This document shows, one piece after another, positions 8,524 to 15,584 of a DNA stretch of 32,457 bases (positions within the stretch are counted from its first letter, which is position 1; every line of letters begins with the position of its first letter). The position numbers were made by a program, and so were the translations under genes. The notes beneath the pieces were generated by a model that was given only the letters and a program-made list of their open reading frames with translations, made no database searches and was not told the DNA's origin. The stretch comes from an uncultured Clostridia bacterium (GTDB lineage: Bacteria > Bacillota > Clostridia > TANB77 > CAG-508), in the NCBI GenBank assembly GCA_944391825.1, contig CALXUZ010000008.1:1-32457 (forward strand), written 5' to 3'.

Positions 8524-8552
8524 ATTATATCATATCCCAAATTTTGTGTCAA
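8524..8552 (-). promoter_or_regulatory. Consensus sigma-A promoter of the glycan-pth-rng operon
   Basis: On the minus strand TTGACA (8547-8552) and TATAAT (8524-8529) are separated by exactly 17 bp. The predicted start near 8517 gives a leader of about 50 nt before the gene at 8468. Confidence 0.85.
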
Positions 8553-8567
8553 TCTGTCTCTTTTTGG

Positions 8568-8616
8568 ATCAGTCCCCAATTCCTGGCACTTTTATCTTAC
8601 TCAGGGACACTCCAGC
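8568..8616 (+). repeat. GGGGAC-type repeat, diverged copy C
   Basis: Contains GGATCAGTCCCCAATT, matching the GGGACCCGTCCCCAAT half of copies A and B in the same orientation, then a GGGAC-containing right part, but the long hairpin arm is not intact. It precedes copy 2 of the nested palindrome, whereas copies A and B follow theirs. The 8469-8864 interval has no gene; it holds a promoter, this repeat, the palindrome copy and its 18-bp flanks. Confidence 0.5.
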
Positions 8617-8620
8617 TTTC

Positions 8621-8850
8621 ACAAAAATTTTGACAATTCTTGCGTAAATTATATTATTCACACAATTGTATTATAACGCTTGTCCTTGCTGTCGCCTTCC
8701 GTCCGCATGTCAAAAATGAATTTTTGACATGGGTAAAGTGGTTGGAAGGCTCTAGAACTACGCTAACGCTCCGCCTGCGCGGACTGCACTTTTATAATAC
8801 AATTGTGTGCAATCTTAATCTTTCTGTTTTTAAATTGTCAAAATTTTTGT
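8621..8850. repeat. 18-bp inverted repeat enclosing palindrome copy 2
   Basis: ACAAAAATTTTGACAATT at 8621-8638 is repeated exactly in inverted orientation at 8833-8850, enclosing the MITE-like element at 8659-8809 with about 20 bp on each side. This suggests the element sits inside an older palindrome, or that these flanks belong to a larger element form absent from the other two copies. Confidence 0.7.
8659..8809 (+). repeat. Nested palindromic repeat, copy 2 (MITE-like)
   Basis: 151 bp, same orientation and architecture as the copy at 1389-1543. The outermost bases are CACAC/GTGTG instead of CCCCC/GGGGG, and the inner end of the terminal repeat reads TTATAA/TTATAA rather than TTATGA/TCATAA; both changes keep the arms complementary. 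The middle inverted pair is 7 bp (GCCTTCC/GGAAGGC) and the central CATGTCAAAAAT hairpin is intact. Confidence 0.85.
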
Positions 8851-8864
8851 CCCTATTGGCACAG

Positions 8865-9566
8865 CTAGAAATCAATTTTTTCGTTCAAGTATAATTTACA
8901 TATTAAATTTAGCTCTTGCAAATTTTCATCTGATATATTAAAAGAAAAAATTTTTTTAGGGTCTGCTAATACAATATATTGAATTGCAGTCTTTGTAGAC
9001 TCAGATATTTTTATAGCGCTTTTATCTACTTTGCCACAAGCATTACATTTAAATCCGCTATCTTTCAAACTAAAAAAACATAAATTTTCACTTGTTTTGC
9101 AATTAGTACACTCTTTTATTTGTGGCGTAAATCCTAATATGCAAGCTAACCTTAATTTGAAAACTGATAAAATAAAGTTTAGGTCTTTATCTGTTTCTGA
9201 AATCATATATAATGTATTTAAAAAAAGCTGTAAAATTCTATATGTATTTTGATTTTCATCTGTTACTTCATTTATTATTTTAGTAATATTTGCTGCATAT
9301 TTTAGCTTGTCTAAATCCATGCGAATTGGGTAAAAAACTTCGATTGGCTCACATGAGTTCATTTGATAACTACTTGCACCTTTATATAACATATATTCTC
9401 CAAAGCACAAAAATTGAGTGCCTGCCATCAAAAGGCTTTTTGGTCTTCTAGCCCCTTTTGCCGCACACCCAATTCTTCCATTAGGAGTAAGTATTGTAAC
9501 CATTTTATCAAAGTCGTTCATATTACTTTCTGAAATTATAATTCCTTTTGTTTTTGTAATTGCCAT
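8865..9566 (-). CDS. recO: DNA repair protein RecO
   Basis: A 233-aa RecO, the recombination mediator that with RecR loads RecA on SSB-coated DNA. The N-terminal OB fold (TKGIIISESNMNDFDKMVTI) is followed by a helical region and a C-terminal zinc module with two cysteine pairs, CTNC near residue 155 and CNAC near 177, as in Bacillota RecO. The ATG at 9566 lies 1 nt after the yqzL stop codon, implying coupled translation. The order era-yqzL-recO is the conserved Bacillota order. Downstream the gene runs into the repeat-filled interval 8553-8864. Confidence 0.95.
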   Translation of the reverse strand: MAITKTKGIIISESNMNDFDKMVTILTPNGRIGCAAKGARRPKSLLMAGTQFLCFGEYMLYKGASSYQMNSCEPIEVFYPIRMDLDKLKYAANITKIINEVTDENQNTYRILQLFLNTLYMISETDKDLNFILSVFKLRLACILGFTPQIKECTNCKTSENLCFFSLKDSGFKCNACGKVDKSAIKISESTKTAIQYIVLADPKKIFSFNISDENLQELNLICKLYLNEKIDF

Positions 9567-9567
9567 A

Positions 9568-9705
9568 TCATGTTTCCTTTATATCTTTATGCTCTGTTAG
9601 TTCTTTTTCTATATTTTCTATTTGTATAAATTCTAAAAATGTATTAATATCTCCAGTTTTTTTAAATGTATTCCAAGCCAAATCTTTCATTTTATATTCA
9701 AACAT
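9568..9705 (-). CDS. yqzL: YqzL-like small protein
   Basis: A 45-aa ORF too short for most gene callers. Its N-terminal part FEYKMKDLAWNTFKKTGDIN matches the YqzL pattern (aromatic start, W-x-x-F-x-x-T-G-x-I) followed by a Leu-x-Phe segment, and it lies exactly where yqzL lies in Bacillota, between era and recO. A GGAG is 11 nt upstream of the ATG. Its function is unknown in the family; conserved synteny suggests a link to Era or RecO. The stop (TGA, 9568-9570) nearly abuts the recO ATG. Confidence 0.85.
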   Translation of the reverse strand: MFEYKMKDLAWNTFKKTGDINTFLEFIQIENIEKELTEHKDIKET

Positions 9706-9845
9706 GTATATATCAACTCCTTTTTAATATATAATTGATATATTTTTCATTTTATATACATGTTTTTAATAGGTATTTGTTACCAATTTTTAATTTCTAC
9801 TATTTGAAATATTTTTTGCTCTTTTGGAAAAATTTTCTATTTTAA

Positions 9846-10751
9846 TTAATCGCTATTTTTAAATAATTTAACAAATTTATCATTGTTAATCCAATCTTCT
9901 TTTACTTTTACCCATATTTTTAGATTAACTTGTGTTTCCAGCATTTTTTCTATGTCTTCTCTGGCATATGTGCCAATTTTTTTTAGCATGCTTCCATTTT
10001 TGCCTATTATAATTCCCTTGTGAGAATCTTTTAGGCAAAATATTGTTGCATCTATATTAAAAATTGGCTTATTTTCTCTAGTTTTTCCTTTTTTAATTTT
10101 ATCAACTTCTACAAATATTCCATGTGGGACTTCTTCTTGTAGTAGTTTTAAGGCTTTTTCACGTATAGTTTCTGATACAATATCTCTAATAGTTTGGTCA
10201 GTATACTCATCCTTATCATAATATGCTGGACCTTCTTTTAAATTTTTTTCTATTTCTTCCAAAATAATATCTACATCACATTTTTTAATTGTTGAAACTG
10301 GAATAATGGCTTTAAAATGATATTCGTCTTTAAATTCTTCTATTAATTTAAATACCTGCTCTTTAGTCACTAAGTCAATTTTGTTTATAATTAAAATTGT
10401 AGGGGCATTTTTTTCTTTAATTTTTTCTAAAATCATTTTGTCGCCTTTTCCTATTCCATTTGAAGTTGCCTCTACTACAAATAGTGTAAGGTCTGCGTCT
10501 GGAATAGCACCCCACGCAGTGTCGTTCATGGTATTTCCTAGTTTTGATTTTGGTTTATGTATTCCTGGTGTATCTATAAAAACAATTTGTGAATTTTTTC
10601 TATTTACTATAGCTTTAATTGCTGTTCTTGTTGTTTGTGGTTTATTTACTACAACTGCAACCTTTTGCCCTGCTATACAATTTAAAAGACTTGACTTTCC
10701 CACATTTGTTCTTCCTACAATTGCCACAAATCCAGATTTAAATTCTTCCAT
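9846..10751 (-). CDS. era: GTPase Era
   Basis: A 301-aa Era, the essential GTPase that binds 16S rRNA near its 3' end during 30S assembly. GTPase motifs: G1 GRTNVGKSSLLN at residues 13-24, G2 threonine in PQTTRTA, G3 FIDTPGIHKP near 60, G4 ILIINKIDL near 120, and a C-terminal KH domain with the GxxG loop GIIIGKNGSMLKKIG near 250. Length is typical (about 300). GGAAGG precedes the ATG. It begins the era-yqzL-recO unit; 140 bp separate it from yqzL, with no distinct signal seen there. Confidence 0.97.
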   Translation of the reverse strand: MEEFKSGFVAIVGRTNVGKSSLLNCIAGQKVAVVVNKPQTTRTAIKAIVNRKNSQIVFIDTPGIHKPKSKLGNTMNDTAWGAIPDADLTLFVVEATSNGIGKGDKMILEKIKEKNAPTILIINKIDLVTKEQVFKLIEEFKDEYHFKAIIPVSTIKKCDVDIILEEIEKNLKEGPAYYDKDEYTDQTIRDIVSETIREKALKLLQEEVPHGIFVEVDKIKKGKTRENKPIFNIDATIFCLKDSHKGIIIGKNGSMLKKIGTYAREDIEKMLETQVNLKIWVKVKEDWINNDKFVKLFKNSD

Positions 10752-10838
10752 TTTAATCTAATCCTTCCTAATTCATTAATGTTCATTTGCTTTAAAACTG
10801 TAATTATTTTTCAACCTTTTTATTTCTTTTTAATTTAC

Positions 10839-10866
10839 TTGACAATATACAATGTTGTGTTATAAT
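10839..10866 (+). promoter_or_regulatory. Promoter of the convergent small RNA
   Basis: TTGACA (10839-10844) and TATAAT (10861-10866) with a 16-bp spacer on the plus strand, predicting a start near 10873. No plus-strand protein gene follows, so the product should be a short RNA ending at the hairpin at 10915-10957. Confidence 0.85.
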
Positions 10867-10872
10867 AATATT

Positions 10873-10962
10873 AGAAGTTAGGAGCCACAAATTGTGGTTG
10901 CCGTAGAGAAATGAAATACACATCTTCCACTGGCGTGCAGAGATGTGTATTGTTTTATTTTT
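10873..10962 (+). ncRNA. Candidate antitoxin small RNA
   Basis: About 90 nt is predicted between the promoter at 10839-10866 and the terminator at 10915-10957. Its 5' part has a hairpin CCACA-AAT-TGTGG (10885-10897) within GGAGCCACA. The opposite transcript carries UGUGGUUGCCUCC near its own 5' end; the sRNA segments GGAG and CCACA are complementary to that, interrupted by four bases. The 3' ends of the two RNAs overlap through the shared terminator and the last codons of the toxin. This mirrors the par/fst arrangement of RNAI and RNAII. Ends and function are predicted only. Confidence 0.6.
10915..10957. terminator. Bidirectional terminator shared by two convergent small transcripts
   Basis: AATACACATCT (10915-10925) pairs perfectly with AGATGTGTATT (10941-10951). 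A T-rich run follows on plus (GTTTTATTTTTT), and a weaker one follows on minus (TCATTTC). The hairpin terminates the small RNA and, on the other strand, the hydrophobic peptide mRNA. Confidence 0.8.
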
Positions 10963-11068
10963 TACTCAAAATTATTACTAATGCAATAATTAGAGCTAAT
11001 GTTATGATAGTTACGCCAATTAAAGCGTAAAAAAGTATATAAATTATTGTAATTAAATATTCTACCAT
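10955..11068 (-). CDS. Small hydrophobic peptide, putative type I toxin
   Basis: A 37-aa ORF: a short MVEYLIT start, an almost unbroken run of aliphatic residues forming one membrane helix (about residues 5-34), and a basic tail LSKK. This composition and size match type I membrane toxins such as Fst, TxpA and BsrG, but I cannot assign a family. The ATG at 11068 is chosen because AGGAGG is 8 nt upstream; another ATG at 11074 is too close. That Shine-Dalgarno lies in a perfect 7-bp hairpin (CCTCCTT/AAGGAGG, 11077-11095), so translation is probably restrained in the mRNA itself. Its own consensus promoter (11131-11159) and the convergent small RNA complete the unit. Confidence 0.7.
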   Translation of the reverse strand: MVEYLITIIYILFYALIGVTIITLALIIALVIILSKK

Positions 11069-11076
11069 AAGCATCA

Positions 11077-11095
11077 CCTCCTTTATGTAAGGAGG
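11077..11095 (-). promoter_or_regulatory. Hairpin sequestering the toxin Shine-Dalgarno
   Basis: In the minus-strand RNA CCUCCUU pairs with AAGGAGG across a 5-nt loop, burying the complete ribosome-binding site of the peptide gene at 10955-11068. Upstream of it, UGUGGUUGCC (11094-11103) is identical to bases 10893-10902 of the convergent RNA. Confidence 0.75.
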
Positions 11096-11130
11096 CAACC
11101 ACACTCTGCTTTTCCTAAACTTCTTTATTT

Positions 11131-11159
11131 ATTTTAACGTTAATCTTAACCATTGTCAA
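11131..11159 (-). promoter_or_regulatory. Promoter of the hydrophobic peptide mRNA
   Basis: On the minus strand TTGACA (11154-11159) and TAAAAT (11131-11136) with a 17-bp spacer; predicted start near 11124, leader about 56 nt. Confidence 0.85.
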
Positions 11160-11190
11160 TAGTTTTTAAAACAAATGTTTTAAAAACTAT
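11159..11190. repeat. 14-bp AT-rich inverted repeat over the hndD stop
   Basis: Perfect arms at 11159-11172 and 11177-11190 with a 4-nt loop. It covers the hndD stop codon and abuts the -35 of the toxin promoter. It could be a weak terminator for the hydrogenase operon (no clear U-tract follows on minus) or an operator for the peptide promoter. Confidence 0.55.
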
Positions 11191-12934
11191 ATTTTTCTCT
11201 TTTTTGATAATGAGTATGTAATAGCTCATGTGCAAGCTTTCCGCCAGGTTCACCCAAGTATTCCTTATATATTTTTTGTAAGACCGGATTTTTATGTGAA
11301 AGCCTAACTTTACTTTTCTCATCTATTGTATACATTGCTTCTGAGCGTTTTTTAGCCACATCTATAGTTTCCCTAATTTTACTACTTTTAATTGGCTCTC
11401 CTCCACCCATGATGCAACCACCTGGGCATGCCATAATTTCTACAAATTGGTAATCTGCTTTTCCTTTTTTTATTTCTTCCATTATTTTTTCTGCATTTCC
11501 AAGTCCACTTGCCACTACTATCTTTACTTCTTTTTCTCCAATTTTAATTGTTGCCCTTTTTATTCCTTTTTGTCCTCTTACTTCTTCAAAATTAATTTTT
11601 TCCAATGGCTTTTTAGTTATAAGCTCTGAAGCAGTCCTTAATGCTGCTTCCATAACCCCACCTGTTACACCAAAAATAGCACCTGCACCAGTTGCTTCAC
11701 CCATTGGGTTATCAAATCCTTCATCTTCTAATTCCACAAACTCAATATTTGCTTGTTTTATCATCCTTGCTAATTCCCTGGTTGTAATAACAGCATCTAC
11801 ATCATATACACCATTATCTTTCATTTCTTCTCTTTGCCTTTCAAACTTTTTAGCAATGCATGGCATAACAGATACAACAAATATTTTTTCTGGATTTATT
11901 TTTTGTTTTGTTGCATAATATGTTTTTAAAACTGCACCAAACATTTCATGTGGAGATTTACAACTAGATAAATGTGGCAAATATTCTGGATAATTCATTT
12001 CAATATATTTTACCCATGCTGGGCAACAAGAAGTCATCATTGGTAAATTATCATTTTCTTTAAATCTTTTTACAAATTCAGTTGCTTCTTCCATTATTGT
12101 AAAATCTGCTCCAGTATTTGTATCAAATACTTTGTCAAATCCTAATCTTTTTAAAGCTGTTACCATTTTACCAGCCACATTAGTTCCAATTGGCATGCCA
12201 AACTCTTCACCTAGTGCCACTCTAACTGCTGGAGCAGTTTGTACAACTACAAAAGTTTCTGGGTCTCTTAAATTTTCCCATACAATTTCCGTTGAATCTT
12301 TTTCATGAAGTGCACCTGTTGGGCATGCCTGAATACATTGACCACAAAAAGTACAGTTAACATCATTTAGGCTATTATCACCAACTGTAGAAACACATGA
12401 TGCAAACCCTCTATTTACTGCATCTATTGCACCTATTTTTTGAACTTTTTTACATGCAGAAACACACCTTCTGCATAAAATACATTTATTAAAATCACGT
12501 ACTATTGCAGGAGATTTATCATCTACCTTATGCTCATTTTTAGTTCCTTCATAACGAACTCCCTGAACATTAAATTTAACAGCTAAAGCTTGTAATTCAC
12601 AATTTCCATTTTTTTCACATGTCAAGCAATCACGATGATGGTTTGACAAAATTAAATCCAAAATCATTTTTCTTGCTTCTATAACTGCAGGTGAATGCGT
12701 ATGTACAACCATGTCTTCTTCTACTTGCTGAATACACGAAGTGGCAAAACCTTTTCTTCCCTCTACTTCTGTAATGCACATCCTACAATCACCTATTGCA
12801 TTAATCTCTTTTAAATAGCAAAGTGTTGGAATATCTATATTTACTTTTCTTGCTGCCTGCAAAATGGTAGTCCCCTTTGGAACTTCAACTTTTTTATTAT
12901 CTATGGTTAAATGAATCATTGGTAATTCAGCCAT
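11180..12934 (-). CDS. hndD: [FeFe]-hydrogenase catalytic subunit (HndD/HydA type)
   Basis: A 584-aa hydrogenase catalysing H2 formation or oxidation at the H-cluster. Domains: an N-terminal 2Fe-2S ferredoxin fold (CYLKEINAIGDCRMC near residues 39-53), the His-Cys3 4Fe-4S site HHRDCLTCEKNGNC near 98-111, two 4Fe-4S motifs (CILCRRCVSAC, CTFCGQCIQAC), then the H domain with L1 TSCCPAWVKYIE, L2 MPCIAKKFE and L3 EIMACPGGCIMGGGEP, all with the ligand cysteines intact. The C-terminal small-subunit-like segment is present. Length fits the M3 type of NAD-linked trimeric enzymes. TAAGGAG precedes the ATG. It is last in the operon, 274 bp beyond hndC. Maturases HydE/F/G are not in the window. Confidence 0.97.
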   Translation of the reverse strand: MAELPMIHLTIDNKKVEVPKGTTILQAARKVNIDIPTLCYLKEINAIGDCRMCITEVEGRKGFATSCIQQVEEDMVVHTHSPAVIEARKMILDLILSNHHRDCLTCEKNGNCELQALAVKFNVQGVRYEGTKNEHKVDDKSPAIVRDFNKCILCRRCVSACKKVQKIGAIDAVNRGFASCVSTVGDNSLNDVNCTFCGQCIQACPTGALHEKDSTEIVWENLRDPETFVVVQTAPAVRVALGEEFGMPIGTNVAGKMVTALKRLGFDKVFDTNTGADFTIMEEATEFVKRFKENDNLPMMTSCCPAWVKYIEMNYPEYLPHLSSCKSPHEMFGAVLKTYYATKQKINPEKIFVVSVMPCIAKKFERQREEMKDNGVYDVDAVITTRELARMIKQANIEFVELEDEGFDNPMGEATGAGAIFGVTGGVMEAALRTASELITKKPLEKINFEEVRGQKGIKRATIKIGEKEVKIVVASGLGNAEKIMEEIKKGKADYQFVEIMACPGGCIMGGGEPIKSSKIRETIDVAKKRSEAMYTIDEKSKVRLSHKNPVLQKIYKEYLGEPGGKLAHELLHTHYQKREKYSF

Positions 12935-13007
12935 TTCATCGTCTCCTTATGGTATATTAATTTTACACAACCTAATCAGATTGGAAAAGAATTGTTATTT
13001 GGCTAGC

Positions 13008-13067
13008 TATAGTTTCTTTATAAAATTAATCAAAAGCGAGTAGTACTAGGAAGGCAAGGAAACTATA
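13008..13067 (+). repeat. Hairpin in the hndC-hndD intercistronic gap
   Basis: TATAGTTTC (13008-13016) pairs with GAAACTATA (13059-13067). The enclosed right side contains AAGCGAGT (13034-13041), GGCAAG and GAAAC in that order, the same three blocks found in the palindromic element at 25706-25866. The whole 274-bp gap has no gene. Confidence 0.5.
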
Positions 13068-13086
13068 ACCTATTATAATTTTATTA

Positions 13087-13210
13087 AAATTTAATTTAAA
13101 GTAGTATATTACGAGGAAAGTAAGCAAAAAATCTTGAAACTATACGATTTGTATGTTGATAGATTTTTTGCGAAACTTGACAAAGTAAGATGCTGCTTTA
13201 AATTGAATTT
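13087..13210 (+). repeat. Long nested stem between hndC and hndD
   Basis: Bases 13087-13107 pair with 13190-13210 over 21 bp, three of the pairs being G-T that would be wobble pairs only in plus-strand RNA. Inside, GCAAAAAATCT (13124-13134) pairs perfectly with AGATTTTTTGC (13161-13171). The right arm overlaps the hndC stop codon. It may be a structured RNA (plus sense preferred by the wobbles), an intercistronic control element, or a decayed mobile palindrome. Confidence 0.6.
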
Positions 13211-15065
13211 AGTTAATAGCGTGGAAAGGGCAAACAGCAATACAAGTCCCACACCCAATACAAACGCTCTCATCAATAGTATGTACTTTTCCTGGTTCAC
13301 CTGAAATTGCATTTACTGGGCAATTGCGTTTACACATGCCACAGCCTTTACATTTTCCTGGGTCAATTTGAATTTTAGCTAATGCTTTGCACTCTCCAGT
13401 TCTACATTGTTTATATTTTATATGTTCTAGGTATTCTTCTCTAAAATATTTTAGGGTCGAAAGAACTGGGTTTGGTGCTGATTGACCTAATCCGCAGATT
13501 GCTGTTTTGGGTATATTTACAGCTAACTCTTCTAGTTTTTCCAAGTCTTCTAATTCTGCTTCACCTTGGGTTATTTTTTCTAAAAGTTCTAGCATCCTTT
13601 TTGTTCCAATTCTGCATGGGGTACATTTTCCGCAAGATTCATCTACTGTAAAGCTTAGGTAGAATTTTGCTAGGTTTACCATACATTTAGTGTCATCCAT
13701 TACTATTAAGCCGCCAGAGCCCATCATTGAGCCAATTTGTTTTAAAGATTCATAATCTATTGGTGTATCTAAATGTTCTTTTGGTATGCAACCACCTGAA
13801 GGGCCACCTGTTTGTGCTGCTTTAAAATCTCTATTATTTGGAATTCCCCCACCTATATCATAAACTATTTCTCTTAGGGTAGTTCCCATTGGTACTTCTA
13901 CTAAGCCAATATTTACAACATTTCCGCCTAAGGCAAATACTTTTGTGCCTTTTGAGTTTTCTGTACCTATAGAACTATACCAATCTGCTCCATTTAAAAT
14001 AATCCTGGTAACATTTGCAAAAGTTTCAACATTGTTAATTAGTGTTGGTTTGAACCATAATCCTTGGTTTGCTGGATATGGTGGTTTTACTCTTGGTTGA
14101 CCTCTTTTTCCTTCTATTGATTCTAGTAATGCGGTTTCTTCTCCACATACAAAGGCTCCTGCTCCCAGCCTAACATCTACATCAAAATCAAAGTCAGTTC
14201 CAAATATATTTTTTCCAAGTAAGCCATATTTCCTTGCTTGTTCTATTGCAATTTTAAATCTTTCTACTGCAATTGGGTATTCTGCTCTAACATAAATATA
14301 GCCTTGGTTTGCACAAATAGCATATCCTGCTATTATCATTGCTTCTAAAACAGAGTGGGGGTCTCCTTCTAAAATGCTTCTATCCATAAATGCTCCTGGG
14401 TCTCCTTCATCTGCATTGCAAACCACATATTTTTGTTTTCCAGTTGCTCTTCTAGTTAGTTCCCATTTTTTACCTGTTGGGAAGCCTGCTCCACCTCTAC
14501 CTCTTAATCCTGATTTTTCAATAGTTTCTATTACTTCATCAGGAGTCATATGTAATAATACTTTTTCTAGTGCCTTATATCCATCAAAAGCTATGTATTC
14601 ATCAATATTTTCTGGGTCAATTACACCACAGTTTTTTAATGCAATTCTTTTTTGTTTTTTATAAAATGTAAGACTATCTAAGTTTTGAACTTTACTTCCA
14701 TCTATGTCTTTGCAAAGCAGATGTTCTACAATTTTGCCTTCTATAATATGCTTTTCTACAATTTCTTTGCAATCTTCAGGTGTCACCATTGCGTAAAAAG
14801 TATCTTCTGGTCTGATAATAACTATTGGACCTTTTGAACATAACCCAAAACATCCAGTTTGAATAACACGTACATTTTTTATTTGTTTTTCTTTTATTAT
14901 TTTTCTAAAAGTATTAATTATTTCCGGCGATTTAGAAGAAGTACAACCTGTTCCATGGCATACTAAAATATGTTTTTCCTTACTTCCAACATTTGAATTA
15001 ACACGTATATCCAATTCTTTTCTTTTTTTAGTTCTAATTGCTTCAATTTCTTCCAATGTTTTCAT
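13209..15065 (-). CDS. hndC: NAD-linked hydrogenase flavoprotein subunit (HndC/HydB type)
   Basis: A 618-aa NuoF-like subunit carrying the FMN and NAD(H) site of the multimeric [FeFe] hydrogenase. A thioredoxin-like 2Fe-2S domain is fused at the N terminus (LVCHGTGCTSSKS near residue 34, TGCFGLCSKG near 68), so no separate HndB is needed. Then the NADH/FMN motif GLRGRGGAGFPTGKKW near 185 and VVCNADEGDPGAFMDR, an SLBB part, the N-terminal-type iron-sulfur site ESCGKCTPCRIGTKRM near 475, and a C-terminal two-4Fe-4S ferredoxin module (CKGCGMCKRNCP, CIGCGTCIAVCP). Its ATG overlaps the hndA stop by one base (TAATG). The composition matches trimeric, electron-bifurcating HydABC enzymes. Confidence 0.96.
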   Translation of the reverse strand: MKTLEEIEAIRTKKRKELDIRVNSNVGSKEKHILVCHGTGCTSSKSPEIINTFRKIIKEKQIKNVRVIQTGCFGLCSKGPIVIIRPEDTFYAMVTPEDCKEIVEKHIIEGKIVEHLLCKDIDGSKVQNLDSLTFYKKQKRIALKNCGVIDPENIDEYIAFDGYKALEKVLLHMTPDEVIETIEKSGLRGRGGAGFPTGKKWELTRRATGKQKYVVCNADEGDPGAFMDRSILEGDPHSVLEAMIIAGYAICANQGYIYVRAEYPIAVERFKIAIEQARKYGLLGKNIFGTDFDFDVDVRLGAGAFVCGEETALLESIEGKRGQPRVKPPYPANQGLWFKPTLINNVETFANVTRIILNGADWYSSIGTENSKGTKVFALGGNVVNIGLVEVPMGTTLREIVYDIGGGIPNNRDFKAAQTGGPSGGCIPKEHLDTPIDYESLKQIGSMMGSGGLIVMDDTKCMVNLAKFYLSFTVDESCGKCTPCRIGTKRMLELLEKITQGEAELEDLEKLEELAVNIPKTAICGLGQSAPNPVLSTLKYFREEYLEHIKYKQCRTGECKALAKIQIDPGKCKGCGMCKRNCPVNAISGEPGKVHTIDESVCIGCGTCIAVCPFHAIN

Positions 15066-15571
15066 TACATTTCTCCTTTTTCAAGCTTATCTAAAACTTC
15101 ATCAAGTTTTTTTACAGTCGCTCTACCATAAACCTCTCCATTAATTGTAAATACTGGTGCAATGCCACAAGCACCTACACAACGTGTGCTATCTATGGAA
15201 AACTTGCCATCAGGAGTTGTTTCTCCTTCTTTAATTTTCAAGCGTCCTTTTAATCTTTCCATTATTTTTTCCGAGCCTTTTACAAAACATGCTGTTCCCA
15301 GGCACACAGATATTGCATATTTTCCCTTTGGTTTTAAAGTAAATCTTGAATAAAATGTTATAACACCATATATTTCAGCCATTGGAATTTTTAAATATTC
15401 TGAAATTTCCTTTTGTGCAATTTGTGGAATATATCCATATTTTACTTGTATATCATTTAAAATTGGAATTAAATTATCTTTTTCCTGAGTATATACTTCT
15501 AATATTTTTTTTACTTCTTTTTTTAGTTTTTGCTCCATACAAGAACAACTTTGTTCTTTCTTCTCCGGCAT
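15065..15571 (-). CDS. hndA: Hydrogenase NuoE-like 2Fe-2S subunit (HndA/HydC type)
   Basis: A 168-aa thioredoxin-like 2Fe-2S protein homologous to the 24-kDa subunit of complex I. The four cluster cysteines are visible: SVCLGTACFVKGS and TRCVGACGIAP. The helical N-terminal part (LNDIQVKYGYIPQIAQKEI) is typical. I start at 15571 because GGAGG is 7 nt upstream of that ATG; the reading frame is open further up to 15643 but that would overlap the upstream gene. A CSCMEQ cysteine pair at the N terminus is extra and probably unconnected with the cluster. First of the three hydrogenase genes; 13 nt after the DUF3048 gene. Confidence 0.95.
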   Translation of the reverse strand: MPEKKEQSCSCMEQKLKKEVKKILEVYTQEKDNLIPILNDIQVKYGYIPQIAQKEISEYLKIPMAEIYGVITFYSRFTLKPKGKYAISVCLGTACFVKGSEKIMERLKGRLKIKEGETTPDGKFSIDSTRCVGACGIAPVFTINGEVYGRATVKKLDEVLDKLEKGEM

Positions 15572-15584
15572 AAAATTACCTCCA

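Noticed and set aside
8640..8894. An 84-aa plus-strand ORF
   Set aside because: It consists of the palindromic repeat and the end of recO; no ribosome site or coding character.
13109..13312. A 67-aa minus-strand ORF over the hndC end
   Set aside because: Shadow of the hndC frame and the structured gap; no ribosome site.
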